64,000 nt of DNA from Bdellovibrio sp. ArHS (GCF_000786105.1 NZ_JTEV01000021.1:62001-126000), one strand, 5' to 3'. Positions 32,947-42,483 are shown, numbered from the stretch's first letter. Made by a program: numbers and translations. The notes: generated by a model not told the origin, from the letters alone.

Positions 32947-32986
32947 CAAAAAAAGATGGAGCGAGTGGCCTCCTCCATCTTCTTTT
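32947..32986. terminator. Bidirectional Rho-independent terminator
   Basis: AAGATGGAG (32953-32961) pairs with CTCCATCTT (32973-32981), with a run of A before and CTTTTC after, so both korAB and the convergent ferritin-like gene can end here. Confidence 0.85.
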
Positions 32987-33005
32987 CAAAAAAGCTTTTG
33001 TGTTT

Positions 33006-33434
33006 TTAGATGTTGGTATCCAACATTTTGACGACTTCTTCGATGTGTTCTGTTTCAAGGCGAATCATGCTGCGAATCAGTTCCTCTAAAGCCACATCAT
33101 CGGCACAATGTTTTAAGACTTCTTTATACTTGGCCAAGGCTTTTTGTTCGAAATCCAAACTCTCTTTGAGAATGTCCAAAACTTTGTGCGTTTTCGTTTC
33201 CGGCACAGGGCTGACTTTCAATGACGGATGGCCGCCCAAAGCGGTGATCTTTTCACCGATAGTCGAAGCATGTTGATAGCCTTCATTAGCCTGTTCATGA
33301 AACCACTTCACGATAGGAATGCGATTCGGGCCTTTAATCATCAAGGCATAGTGAAGATAGCGAACAACGCCGGAAATTTCCATTTCGATAATTTCATTGA
33401 GCAAATTGACGACTTTTTTATTTTCATTAGACAT
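33006..33434 (-). CDS. Bacterioferritin/ferritin-like iron protein
   Basis: A 142-residue four-helix-bundle protein. Candidate di-iron ligands are visible in EIIEMEISGVVRYLHYA, in EQANEGYQHA, in LDFEQKALAKYKEVL and in RLETEHIEEV, matching bacterioferritin-type spacing (E...ExxH...E...ExxH). Bacterioferritins store iron or detoxify peroxide. The family is clear; cage formation and haem binding are not shown. GGAGG precedes the ATG at 33434. Confidence 0.85.
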   Translation of the reverse strand: MSNENKKVVNLLNEIIEMEISGVVRYLHYALMIKGPNRIPIVKWFHEQANEGYQHASTIGEKITALGGHPSLKVSPVPETKTHKVLDILKESLDFEQKALAKYKEVLKHCADDVALEELIRSMIRLETEHIEEVVKMLDTNI

Positions 33435-33564
33435 TGAGACCTCCAAACAGCTCTAAGAAGAACATCGCAGACTAACAGCCTCAAGAGAAAAGGACCGCGC
33501 CTCGCCCTAGGTCAGAACTCGCTGCACAGACAATCAAATTCTTTTATTCGCGCTCAGCTATCTT

Positions 33565-33598
33565 AAAAAAAAGGGGAGCTGTTTCGCTCCCCTTTTTT
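33565..33598. terminator. Strong terminator of the ribF-pil operon (bidirectional shape)
   Basis: GGGGAGC/GCTCCCC with loop TGTTTC (33573-33592), flanked by A-run and T-run on both strands. It lies 18 bases past the pilR stop. Confidence 0.95.
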
Positions 33599-33615
33599 AA
33601 TATTCACTTTAACTT

Positions 33616-35022
33616 CTATTCATCATCCAGTTCGTCATCACCGACAACGCCCAGATTATACTTTTCTATGCGATATCGCATGGATCGGAAGGAAATATGA
33701 AGAAGCTTGGCAGCTCTTTTCTTCACGCCGCCTGCGGCATGAATGGCTTTAACCAAAAGCTCTTTTTCAATTTGCCCCATCACCTTATCAAGATCGACAC
33801 CATCATCACCGATTTCGATTTCGTTGGAAGAAGCCATCTTGCGTCCTGAAGAGGTGTTTACCATTGGTGGTAAAGATTCAGGAAGAATCGTGGCGCCGCC
33901 TTCCAAAGCGACGGTGCGTTCGATCAAATTCTCAAGTTCTCGCACGTTTCCTGGATAGTCGTACTTTTTGAGAATTTCCATGGCTTCCGAGCTGATCGCG
34001 CCAATGTTTTTTCCCAAACGCTCGTTGTACTTTTTAAGGAAGTGATTTGCGAGCAAGGGAATATCATCACGACGATCACGAAGACCCGGAGTCTTAATAT
34101 TGATCACGTTCAAACGATAGAACAAATCTTGACGGAAAGTTCCCTTTTGCACCATCTCTTCAAGGTTTCTGTTGGTCGCAGCGATAATACGCACGTCGAC
34201 TTTCATATCGTCGGTCGCGCCCACGCGGCGGATGACACGCTCCTGGATCGCACGAAGAAGTTTTACCTGAATCGTCAAAGGCAATTCCCCGACTTCGTCT
34301 AGAAACAAAGTTCCTGAGTCCGCGACTTCAAAAAGACCGGCTTTGTCAGACACCGCCCCTGTGAACGAACCTTTTTTATGACCAAACATCTCGGATTCCA
34401 TCAGATTTTCAGGAATCGCACCGCAGTTGACGGTCACGAAGGGACGATCTTTCAATGGACCGTTGTAGTGAATGGCCTTAGCCACCACCTCTTTACCGGT
34501 TCCCGATTCCCCGGTGATCAAAACGTTTGTTGGTGTTTGCGATACACGCTTCACCATATCAAAAATCGCGTGCATGGCCTGTGAATTACCAACCATGTTT
34601 TGGAAAGAATACTCTTTAACCAATTCTTTTTTTAGTGATCTGTTTTCAACTTCTAAGTTGCGAGAGCGCAAGGCGTTCTGAATGTTCAAACGAACTTCAT
34701 CAATCTTAAACGGCTTCGTCAGATAATCGTAAGCACCCATTTTCATCGCTTCCACAGCGGTTTCTGTCGTGCCGAAAGCTGTGATCAACATGAAAACCGT
34801 ATCAGGATAGGATTCTTTGACGTGCTTCAAAAGCTCGATGCCCGTCACATGCGGCATCTGTAAATCCGAAATGATCATATCGAAAGTTTTTTTGGTCAGA
34901 AGGTCTTTCGCTTTTTGGCCATCCTCAGCCAAAGTCACTTCATAGCCTTCTTTCTTCAGCATGATCTCTAAAAACTCGCGAATGGATTCTTCGTCATCGA
35001 CAACAAGAATTCTCGACTTCAT
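33616..35022 (-). CDS. pilR: Sigma-54-dependent response regulator, PilR type
   Basis: A 468-residue NtrC-family regulator: receiver domain with phosphoacceptor Asp53 (IISDLQMP), AAA+ domain with Walker A GESGTGKEVV near 170 and the sigma-54 loop as GSFTGA (Ser variant), Walker B TLFLDEVGEL, and a Fis-type HTH at the C-terminus (KKRAAKLLHISFRSMRYRIEK). It lies directly downstream of a membrane histidine kinase and pilBC, the arrangement of PilSR, which control pilin expression. The pilin gene is not in this window. Last gene of the operon. Confidence 0.9.
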   Translation of the reverse strand: MKSRILVVDDEESIREFLEIMLKKEGYEVTLAEDGQKAKDLLTKKTFDMIISDLQMPHVTGIELLKHVKESYPDTVFMLITAFGTTETAVEAMKMGAYDYLTKPFKIDEVRLNIQNALRSRNLEVENRSLKKELVKEYSFQNMVGNSQAMHAIFDMVKRVSQTPTNVLITGESGTGKEVVAKAIHYNGPLKDRPFVTVNCGAIPENLMESEMFGHKKGSFTGAVSDKAGLFEVADSGTLFLDEVGELPLTIQVKLLRAIQERVIRRVGATDDMKVDVRIIAATNRNLEEMVQKGTFRQDLFYRLNVINIKTPGLRDRRDDIPLLANHFLKKYNERLGKNIGAISSEAMEILKKYDYPGNVRELENLIERTVALEGGATILPESLPPMVNTSSGRKMASSNEIEIGDDGVDLDKVMGQIEKELLVKAIHAAGGVKKRAAKLLHISFRSMRYRIEKYNLGVVGDDELDDE

Positions 35023-35057
35023 TATACGCTCCCACGTCCTGTGTTCTAGTTATTCTC

Positions 35058-36635
35058 TCAGTTTGCTTTGGGAAAAGTCAAAATAAACTCAGTACCTACG
35101 CCCACTTCACTCTCGACAAAGACTTGTGCTCCATGCCCTTCCAAAATCTTATGAGTCACAGCTAGACCTAGGCCTGTGCCCTTCGGCTTCGTCGTATGGA
35201 AAGGTTCAAACATTTTCTTCTTCGTCGCTTCACTCATCCCGCAGCCGGCATCGCGAATCCGCACTTCCACTTCATTGCCTTTTGCCAGGGCCCGAACTGA
35301 AATTTTGGGCTGAGAACTTTCATTCATCGCTTGGTAAGAATTAATAATGATATTCAGAAAAGCCTGTTTCAATTTATCTCGACGTCCCAGAATCGTGAGG
35401 CCGCCATCATATTCACGGATTTGTTCAACATCCGCCCGCACTTGATTGTTGGTGCGCATCGAATCCAAAACCTCGGTTAACAAGAAAGACAGATCCACAG
35501 GATCTGTTGGCGGAGTTTCGGGTCTGGCGTAGTCCAAAAATTCGGTGATGAGGTTGTTGAGACGATCAATTTCACGCAAGACGATTTTCATCAGCTTGCG
35601 ATCATCGTCATTTGTCACCGTCTGTGTCAGCATTTCGATACTTCCACTGATTCCCGCCAAAGGATTGCGAATCTCGTGCGCGATCCCTGCCGCCAATCCG
35701 CCCACGGCCGCCAGTTTTTCATTTTGGCGGGCATTGTATTCCAGTTGGCGAATTTTTGTTAAGTCATCAAAAAGAGCGATGGACAGATGCGCTTGCAGCT
35801 CAGGGCTGTAAATCCGCGACACCGTCAACCCAAGTATTTTAGGCGGCAAGTCCAAGCCAGCGGCGTACTTCACGTCTTTTTTGATTTGCGCCTGCGCCTT
35901 ATCCAACTCTGGAAAAAGCTGATAGAAGTTTGTCGTCGCCACGTCGGCAAGTCCCAGAATCTGAGCAGCGGAAGAATTCGCCTTTACAATGTCGCCATTT
36001 TCCGTGAATGAAACCATTCCGGTCGGGATGTTTTCAATCAGAACTTCGTTCAGCTCTTGCGCGGATCGTAAACTTTGCCCGGTCTTCGTGAGCTCACTAC
36101 CGACACTTTGCAATTGCTCGCTCAAATAGCCGGAAAGTCCCGCCACCGAAAAGAACGCGATGTTATTCAGAGCCAGAAGGAAAAAGAAGTTCAAAGCTTT
36201 CATTTCCGGAGAGAACAACGCCGCTCCCGAAAAAAAGATGCTGGTAAAAAGAGCGAGCGTCACAGCGCCAACTCCCCGACAAGCAATTCCGGCCAAAAGA
36301 ATATTTACCAGGTGTAAGAACATGAAAAGAGACTGACTAATTCCCGAGTGATAGATCAGCAAAGAAATAAGTAACGAGTCGCAAACAAAGCCTAAAAATA
36401 GCAAGAGGGGTCGTTGCAGCAAGCGATCCCAGAATGAAAACCAAATTATATGCAGACCCAGCGCGACAGTCAGAATGGAATAGAACGGCCCCAGAATGGA
36501 CCAGTTCACAAATCCTTCCTGCACGATACTGGAGATCACACTGATCAGAAGTATAAGAACAAAAAGACTGAGGCGGCCAAATTCCACCCACAGTCCCTGT
36601 TCCTTATTGTTCTGCAAAGCAAAACTTAAGCGCAT
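35058..36635 (-). CDS. pilS: Membrane sensor histidine kinase, PilS type
   Basis: A 525-residue protein: six hydrophobic segments in the first 190 residues, a PAS-like domain (ENIPTGMVSFTENGDIVKANSS region near 210-225), then HisKA with GIAHEIRNPLAGISG (phosphorylated His in HEIRNP) and HATPase_c with N box, DAGCGM and GTGLGLAV. This matches PilS. The ATG at 36635 is one base after the pilC stop (TAGAATG), which decides the start; an upstream extension to 36698 would run inside pilC. Confidence 0.9.
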   Translation of the reverse strand: MRLSFALQNNKEQGLWVEFGRLSLFVLILLISVISSIVQEGFVNWSILGPFYSILTVALGLHIIWFSFWDRLLQRPLLLFLGFVCDSLLISLLIYHSGISQSLFMFLHLVNILLAGIACRGVGAVTLALFTSIFFSGAALFSPEMKALNFFFLLALNNIAFFSVAGLSGYLSEQLQSVGSELTKTGQSLRSAQELNEVLIENIPTGMVSFTENGDIVKANSSAAQILGLADVATTNFYQLFPELDKAQAQIKKDVKYAAGLDLPPKILGLTVSRIYSPELQAHLSIALFDDLTKIRQLEYNARQNEKLAAVGGLAAGIAHEIRNPLAGISGSIEMLTQTVTNDDDRKLMKIVLREIDRLNNLITEFLDYARPETPPTDPVDLSFLLTEVLDSMRTNNQVRADVEQIREYDGGLTILGRRDKLKQAFLNIIINSYQAMNESSQPKISVRALAKGNEVEVRIRDAGCGMSEATKKKMFEPFHTTKPKGTGLGLAVTHKILEGHGAQVFVESEVGVGTEFILTFPKAN

Positions 36636-36636
36636 T

Positions 36637-37854
36637 CTACTGAACCACGTCCGCCATATTGAAGATCGGAAGATACATCGCCACGACAAGAACAGCAATG
36701 ATACCGCCCAGAACCACCATCAAAAGTGGCTCTAACAAAGAAGTCATGGCCTTCACTGCAGTTTCGACTTCATCTTCGTAGAAGTCAGCGATCTTACCCA
36801 ACATAATGTCCAAAGTTCCGGATTGTTCACCAATGGAAATCATCTGTACGACCATTTCCGGAAAAGCTTTTTCTTTCCCCAGAGGAGCGGCAAAGGTGCG
36901 ACCTTGAGTGACGGACTCTTTACAGCGCAACAATGACTGTTCAATGACGATGTTGCCTGCTGTTTTTGATGAAATATCGATCGCCTCAATCAAACCCACA
37001 CCAGAAGAAAGAAGCGTCGAAAGTGTTCTGGTCAAACGAGCGATTGCCGATTTTTGCACAACTTCGCCGAAGACAGGGGCTTTCATCACAAAACGATCAA
37101 AGGTGTCCTTTCCTGCGTCGGTACGAATCCACTGCATAAACACAAAGGGCCCCACAACAAGGAAGACAAGATACACGTACCAGTTATTGATCATCGAGTT
37201 ACTTAGGCTGACCACCATTTGCGTCAAGGCAGGCGGTTCTTTTCCTGAAGAGGCAAAGAATTCCATAAACTTTGGAATGATGAAGACCAAGATACCCGCG
37301 ATCACGATCATCGCAACGACAATGATAACCATCGGATACACCAAGGCCCCTTTGACCTGGGCTTTCAGCTTTTCTGATTTTTCCATGTAACTGGCCAAAC
37401 GCTGAAGAATGCTATCAAGAATACCCGCCTCTTCTCCGGCCTGAATCATGTTCACATAAAGTTTATCAAAGACATTAGGCACCTGAGCCATCGAGTCCGC
37501 CAAACGACGACCGCCTTCGATGGAGGTCTTTACTTGGGCCGAGGCTTCCTTCAAAAGTCCCGGGCGCAAGCCCTCTGAAAGAATCTTCAAAGAGTCTACA
37601 ACGGGGATACCCGCATTGATCAAAGTGGCAAACTGACGAGTAAAGATCTGAAGATCCTTGCCCTTCACACGCGCGGCGAAAATGCTGGAATTTTTTCCGG
37701 CAGCAGGACGAGCGCCGCCAAACTGCACAACTCTTACGGGTAATAACTGCTGCGCGCGCAAGCGAATGATAGCTTCCTGTTGATTGGCCGCTTCAATTTC
37801 ACCTTGAACAACCTGTCCCGAGGTGTTTTTTGCCTGATATTGGAATTTCGCCAT
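36637..37854 (-). CDS. pilC: Type IV pilus inner-membrane platform protein PilC
   Basis: A 405-residue protein with two T2SSF (GspF) repeats, at about 70-195 (IFTRQFATLINAGIPVVDSL) and 275-395 (ARLTRTLSTLLSSGVGLIEA). Each repeat is followed by hydrophobic segments such as VYPMVIIVVAMIVIAGILVF. PilC couples the PilB motor to pilin assembly in the inner membrane. Length and repeat layout are normal. The start lies 1 base after the stop of the PilT-like gene. Confidence 0.95.
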   Translation of the reverse strand: MAKFQYQAKNTSGQVVQGEIEAANQQEAIIRLRAQQLLPVRVVQFGGARPAAGKNSSIFAARVKGKDLQIFTRQFATLINAGIPVVDSLKILSEGLRPGLLKEASAQVKTSIEGGRRLADSMAQVPNVFDKLYVNMIQAGEEAGILDSILQRLASYMEKSEKLKAQVKGALVYPMVIIVVAMIVIAGILVFIIPKFMEFFASSGKEPPALTQMVVSLSNSMINNWYVYLVFLVVGPFVFMQWIRTDAGKDTFDRFVMKAPVFGEVVQKSAIARLTRTLSTLLSSGVGLIEAIDISSKTAGNIVIEQSLLRCKESVTQGRTFAAPLGKEKAFPEMVVQMISIGEQSGTLDIMLGKIADFYEDEVETAVKAMTSLLEPLLMVVLGGIIAVLVVAMYLPIFNMADVVQ

Positions 37855-37855
37855 C

Positions 37856-38899
37856 TTAGATACCTACCTTCTTCAAAAGCTGATCGAGATTGTCAGGGTC
37901 TCGAGAAACTTCAAATGCTGTTTTAAGGTCCACACGTCGGCGGATGAGATGCTGAAGCAAAGACTGATTGAGTGTGAGAATGCCGGAGTTTTCCTGTGCA
38001 TGGTTCAGCAAAGACTCCAGGCCCTTGATGTCCTCGGTCTCAAGAAGATGACGAACCTGCGGTTTTAAAAGCAGAACTTCATGTGCAAAAACTTTGTCAC
38101 CGGCAAGACCGCTGACCGCATATTGTCCGGCGGCAAGACTTAAGATTTCAGATAAACGAGGGGCACCGTGTTCGCCGTATTTTTCTCCTAATACGGCCAA
38201 AGAACGACGAAGAGCATTGGTCAATGAGGGCGCTTTCATCGAGTAGATCACGAACATTCCGCGTTCTGCCAAAGCGAGAGCCTCAAGCAATGATTCATCA
38301 TCGGCGAATCCTTCAAAGACCACCATGTCCACACCCGCCATAAGGCTTTCGCGCTCTTCCGGCTTTCTAAATTCACCGCTGTGATAGAGATAACAGGCTT
38401 TGGCCTCTTTGACTTGCGGGAAGGCTTTGCGCGAAAAGACCACGCCCACGAAAGACTTTTCTTCGCTGAGTTTTTGTAAAATTTTATGTAGAGCCCAGAC
38501 TTGCCCCGACTCTCCAGGACCTGAAAGAAGAACCAAGCCTTTCATGCGGGCGCAGCTTTCCAGCAAAGACGGCGGCAAAGCGATCTCTTGACGTCCACCA
38601 TCAAGGTCCATATCTAAAACGGCCTTCATGGTCGTGTCTTGCTGAAAGAAAGAAAAACCGATGCGCACGCTTTCGAAAGAAGCTTCCCCTTGCACCACTC
38701 CCGTGGTTTCAAGAATGGCTTTTTGCTGACTGGAAAGCAGACTTTGCTGCAAAAGATTCCATTCAGTGATCAGGGCCGGCGAAGATCGCAAGCTCGTCCA
38801 GCCGGAAGACAGTCGAACCCGCGGCTCGCTGCCGACGACAAATAAAAACTCTTCAGCCTTTTTCGCTTTTGCCTGCAAAAGAAGTTCCGTGAAACTCAT
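37856..38899 (-). CDS. Degenerate PilT-like protein with destroyed ATPase motifs
   Basis: The 347-residue protein aligns along PilT: N-terminal PAS-like domain, then GLVLLSGPGESGQVW at about 121-135 where PilT has its Walker A. The catalytic Lys is replaced by Gln133 and the following Ser/Thr by Val and Trp. The Asp box is absent, the Walker-B region reads VDMVVFEGFADDE (190-202) and the His box is GMFVIYSMKA (214-223) with no His. C-terminal LLETEDIKGLESLLNHAQE and LNQSLLQHLIRR retain PilT character. I infer a non-hydrolysing paralogue, perhaps a regulator of PilB. The ATG overlaps the pilB stop (TAATG). Confidence 0.8.
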   Translation of the reverse strand: MSFTELLLQAKAKKAEEFLFVVGSEPRVRLSSGWTSLRSSPALITEWNLLQQSLLSSQQKAILETTGVVQGEASFESVRIGFSFFQQDTTMKAVLDMDLDGGRQEIALPPSLLESCARMKGLVLLSGPGESGQVWALHKILQKLSEEKSFVGVVFSRKAFPQVKEAKACYLYHSGEFRKPEERESLMAGVDMVVFEGFADDESLLEALALAERGMFVIYSMKAPSLTNALRRSLAVLGEKYGEHGAPRLSEILSLAAGQYAVSGLAGDKVFAHEVLLLKPQVRHLLETEDIKGLESLLNHAQENSGILTLNQSLLQHLIRRRVDLKTAFEVSRDPDNLDQLLKKVGI

Positions 38900-40602
38900 T
38901 ATGTGTCCTTCACTGATGCATTGAGTACTTCTTCAATTGTTGTGAACCCGCGCTTGAGCTTTAACAAGGCACTTCGTCTTAAGGTTCTCATTCCCTGCTC
39001 GCGCGCCAGGTAACGAAGCTGTCCTGTTGAGGCGCCTTTTAAGATCGCCTCTTTCATCTTTTCCGTCATGTGCATAAGTTCAAAGATCGCCGTACGACCT
39101 TTGATCCCTGTGTTATTACAGTTTGCACAACCTTTTCCGCGGAAGATTTTGTAATCCCCGACTTCGGCTTGCGGCACGCCGAGATTCAAAAGTGTCTGCG
39201 CCGGAACTTCAACTGGCGCCTTACAAGATTCACAAATTTTACCAACAAGACGTTGCGCTACAATCAAGTTCACCGTCGAAGTGATGATGTAAGGTGCAAC
39301 ACCCATTTCCGTCAGACGAATCACCGTCGAAGGGGCGTCGTTCGTATGCAGAGTGCTGACGACCAAGTGACCGGTCGAGGCCGCTTTGAAAGCGATCTCG
39401 GCGGTTTCAAGATCACGAATCTCCCCCACCAGAACGATATCGGGGTCCTGACGCAAAAAAGATTTCAGAGCACTGGCAAAAGTCAGATCAATATCCGGAT
39501 TCATCTGAACCTGATTGATCCCTTCCAAGTTGAATTCGACCGGATCTTCGGCCGTGGAAATATTCACATCAGGCTGATTCAATTCAGACAGAGCTGAATA
39601 AATCGTATTTGTTTTACCAGAGCCCGTCGGACCCGTGATCAACACCATGCCTTGAGGAAGATTGATCTGCGACTTAAACAGTTTTAAATCGTCCTCTTCA
39701 AAACCAAGCTTTGTCATATCCAACTGCAAATTGGATTTATCCAAAAGACGCAAAACAACTTTTTCACCCCAAAGAGTTGGCAGGACGCTCACACGGAAGT
39801 CCATCTCTTTCCCCTTGGAGGTGCGCACTTTCAGACGACCATCCTGAGGACGGCGCTTTTCTGCAATATCCAACTTAGACATGATCTTAATACGAGATGC
39901 GATAGCGGCGCCGGTTCCGGCGGGAGGAGCCGTTGCTTCCTGCAAGGTTCCGTCGATGCGGAAACGCACACGGTATTTTTTTTCGTAAGGCTCAAAGTGA
40001 ATATCCGACACCCTTTTACGAATGGCATCTGTCAAAATAGAGTTTACGAATTTAACAATGGGGGCATCATCCATGACCCCATCCTGATCAATGACTTCGG
40101 CGGTGGGATTATTGATGCTGAACTCTTCATCGAAAGATTCAGATCCGATGACGTTCAAAGATTTCGTACTAATACTGCCGCCATAGTATTTTTCAATGCC
40201 GGAAGCGATCGCACTTTCAGTTCCGACAACCGCCTGGATGCGACAACGCGTGATAAAACGCAAATCTTCTTTAACAATGATATTGCTAGGGTCCGCAAAC
40301 GCCACAACCAGCGTTGTTCCCGCTTTCTGCAAGGGAATCAGCGTGTTCTTTTCGCACACATCTTTCGGAATAAGACCAATGACGGACTGGTCGATTTCAA
40401 AGGTATTTACTTCAACACCGGGAACGGCAAAATGTTTTTCCAAAGCACGAAGGATTTGATTTTCCTTAAGGAATCCCAACTGAATGATGGCCGCCGTCAG
40501 CTTATGTCCTGATTTTTTTTGCTCTTCGATCGCAAGAGATAACTGGTCCGCACGCAGCAGACCCTGCTTAACTAAGATTTCACCGATTTTGAGTGAAGAC
40601 AT
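38899..40602 (-). CDS. pilB: Type IV pilus assembly ATPase PilB
   Basis: A 567-residue GspE/PilB ATPase powering pilus extension: N-terminal MshEN domain (residues 1-140), then the motor domain with Walker A GPTGSGKT at 324-331, Asp box AEDPVEF, Walker B DPDIVLVGEIRD, and His box GHLVVSTLHT. The zinc-binding tetracysteine motif CESC...CANC sits near residues 460-490. All catalytic motifs are intact, in contrast to the next gene. It starts the core pil part of the ribF operon. Confidence 0.96.
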   Translation of the reverse strand: MSSLKIGEILVKQGLLRADQLSLAIEEQKKSGHKLTAAIIQLGFLKENQILRALEKHFAVPGVEVNTFEIDQSVIGLIPKDVCEKNTLIPLQKAGTTLVVAFADPSNIIVKEDLRFITRCRIQAVVGTESAIASGIEKYYGGSISTKSLNVIGSESFDEEFSINNPTAEVIDQDGVMDDAPIVKFVNSILTDAIRKRVSDIHFEPYEKKYRVRFRIDGTLQEATAPPAGTGAAIASRIKIMSKLDIAEKRRPQDGRLKVRTSKGKEMDFRVSVLPTLWGEKVVLRLLDKSNLQLDMTKLGFEEDDLKLFKSQINLPQGMVLITGPTGSGKTNTIYSALSELNQPDVNISTAEDPVEFNLEGINQVQMNPDIDLTFASALKSFLRQDPDIVLVGEIRDLETAEIAFKAASTGHLVVSTLHTNDAPSTVIRLTEMGVAPYIITSTVNLIVAQRLVGKICESCKAPVEVPAQTLLNLGVPQAEVGDYKIFRGKGCANCNNTGIKGRTAIFELMHMTEKMKEAILKGASTGQLRYLAREQGMRTLRRSALLKLKRGFTTIEEVLNASVKDT

Positions 40603-40652
40603 ATGGCTCCTGTCACTAGACTTACTTTAATACAGGGTGCCATTTTTTGTAA

Positions 40653-41486
40653 CTAGACCGAGGAAGAGTTTTCTTTCAAAAACTCATTCCAGATCCCACG
40701 AATTTCCTCATTTGAAATATCATCGCCGAAACCAATTCGTTGAAACCACAAACGCGTGTAAGCCTCGGCCACCAAAACTGGATGAAGGACTTTTAAGTCC
40801 GCTCTTTCCGCCTCTTCCAATAAAAGATTCTCAACGGGAAAAAGATTTAAATCCAAAGCATAACCGGCGCGCTTCATAAAATTGAAATAGGAAAGATCCG
40901 TGAGCAGACTTTTGTTATCGCGAAGATCCATGGTGTTGATCACGATCCCCGCGCTGACCGCCTGCAATGTCAGATCTTCGGGATTCAGAATATGAAATCG
41001 AATGCCCAATTGCTGTCGGGATAAAATCTGTCTTTGCGGTTCTAAGACGCCAGGATCTCCCACCAGATAGATTTCCGAAATCCCCATTTCAGCCAGAACA
41101 CCCGCGGCAACACGAGACTCTTTGCCCTCGCCAACAACAAAGGCCGGCGCCCGAATATCCAAATCCCGCGCTTCCTGAACTAGAACCGTACGGATCGACT
41201 CGTGCAAAAGAAGTCGTGGATACCAACCGCCTTCCTCAGGAAAAAAAGAATCCAAAACCTGTGAGGTTCTGACCTGAGTTGGTAAAACCCGCAATTGGGA
41301 CAAAATCTCTTCAGAGAGTGCCGGGGCGATTTTAACGGCAGAGGCTCCTTGCATGATCTCGAAAGAAAAGACTGCATGATGTTCAACGATCCAGCTCAAG
41401 GATTTCTTCCTGGAGAAAAACTCCAGATACTTCGCCATAGAACTGAGCCCCTCGGGACGCACATCAACGAACTTCAGGGTGCTCAT
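40653..41486 (-). CDS. Shikimate-dehydrogenase-fold protein lacking catalytic residues
   Basis: A 277-residue protein whose second half resembles the AroE Rossmann domain: APAFVVGEGKESRVAAGVLAEMGISEIYLVG near 118-148, a GIVINTMDLRD stretch, and a C-terminal helix HPVLVAEAYTRLWFQRIGFG matching the AroE end. The AroE Lys/Asp active-site motifs (VPFK, NTD) are not seen in the first half, so shikimate dehydrogenase activity is doubtful. Role unknown. It lies between ribF (23-base overlap) and pilB (50-base gap), so it is expressed with the pilus genes. The start has AGG 7 bases upstream. Confidence 0.6.
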   Translation of the reverse strand: MSTLKFVDVRPEGLSSMAKYLEFFSRKKSLSWIVEHHAVFSFEIMQGASAVKIAPALSEEILSQLRVLPTQVRTSQVLDSFFPEEGGWYPRLLLHESIRTVLVQEARDLDIRAPAFVVGEGKESRVAAGVLAEMGISEIYLVGDPGVLEPQRQILSRQQLGIRFHILNPEDLTLQAVSAGIVINTMDLRDNKSLLTDLSYFNFMKRAGYALDLNLFPVENLLLEEAERADLKVLHPVLVAEAYTRLWFQRIGFGDDISNEEIRGIWNEFLKENSSSV

Positions 41487-42411
41487 CGAAATACCTGCGC
41501 GTTTCGGCCATGTCTTTTTGAATCTGGGCCTTTAATTCTTCAATTCCTGAGAACTTCATCTCATCGCGAATGAAATGCAGAAGATAAACCTCGACCTCTG
41601 TCCCGTAAAGATGGGCATCGAAATCAAAAAGATGAGTTTCAATTTTTATGGGTCCTTTGCCACTTTCGTGAAATGTGGGATTGACACCGATATTAGTGAC
41701 GGAGGGATGAAGATGATTGCCGATCTTTGTGAGCGTGCAATACACGCCTTGCCGTGGAATGAACTCGACATCGGGATGAATATTGGCTGTAGGAACGCCA
41801 ATAGTGCGTCCACGCTGAAATCCTTTTTCCACATGCCCGCGAACATAGTAAGTTCGGCCCAAAAGTTCGTTGGCTTTTTCGACTTCGCCGCTCTTCAGTT
41901 TTTCCCGGATGCGGGTCGAAGAGACCACGGCGCCCTGATATTGAAATGGCGGAATGATTATCAGTCGAATGCCCTTTTCCGCGCAGAATTTTTCCAGGAA
42001 GGGAATATTTCCGGCACGATCGGCACCGAATGAAAAATCATGGCCGACCACCAAAGTTTTAGGGTGAAGATTGGCCACGATGTATTTTTCCAAAAACTCT
42101 TGCGGAGAAACCTTCGCAAAGTCCTTCGTAAACTCTTCAATAATCACGTATTCAACACTGCGTTTTTGAAACTGCTCCTGCTGATCCTGCAAATCAAAAA
42201 GGCGGTACGTCGCCCGCTCGGGACGCAGAACTTTTACAGGGTGTGGGTGGAAGGTGTACACCACCGATGGCACGCCAAAATATTGAGCTTCGCGAACCAC
42301 ATTTTCTATCAGCTGTTGGTGACCTAAATGAACCCCATCAAAGTTCCCTATAGTGATTACGGAGGCCTCTAGGGGGGAGTTCAACTGTTTAACGCCTTGA
42401 AGGATATGCAT
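41464..42411 (-). CDS. ribF: Bifunctional riboflavin kinase / FAD synthetase RibF
   Basis: A 315-residue enzyme making FMN and FAD. The N-terminal FAD synthetase domain shows ITIGNFDGVHLGHQQLI near residue 20 and ISSTRIREKL-type motif (VVSSTRIREKLKSG) near 160; the C-terminal riboflavin kinase domain shows GRTIGVPTANIHPD near 205. Length is normal. ATG 42411 is used; an in-frame TTG at 42420 sits closer to the AGAGG site and is an alternative. First gene of the operon that continues into the pil genes. Confidence 0.95.
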   Translation of the reverse strand: MHILQGVKQLNSPLEASVITIGNFDGVHLGHQQLIENVVREAQYFGVPSVVYTFHPHPVKVLRPERATYRLFDLQDQQEQFQKRSVEYVIIEEFTKDFAKVSPQEFLEKYIVANLHPKTLVVGHDFSFGADRAGNIPFLEKFCAEKGIRLIIIPPFQYQGAVVSSTRIREKLKSGEVEKANELLGRTYYVRGHVEKGFQRGRTIGVPTANIHPDVEFIPRQGVYCTLTKIGNHLHPSVTNIGVNPTFHESGKGPIKIETHLFDFDAHLYGTEVEVYLLHFIRDEMKFSGIEELKAQIQKDMAETRRYFDEHPEVR

Positions 42412-42483
42412 ATTTTTCAATATACCTCTTTCTGTGCTCGGCGGTAAGTGCTTTTAATAGTTGAATTTTCTAATAAATTTGCT

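Noticed and set aside
33450-33475. Minus-strand AGGCTGTTAGTCTGCG, weak sigma-54-like element before the ferritin-like gene
   Set aside because: Only GG and TGC match the consensus; too weak to list.
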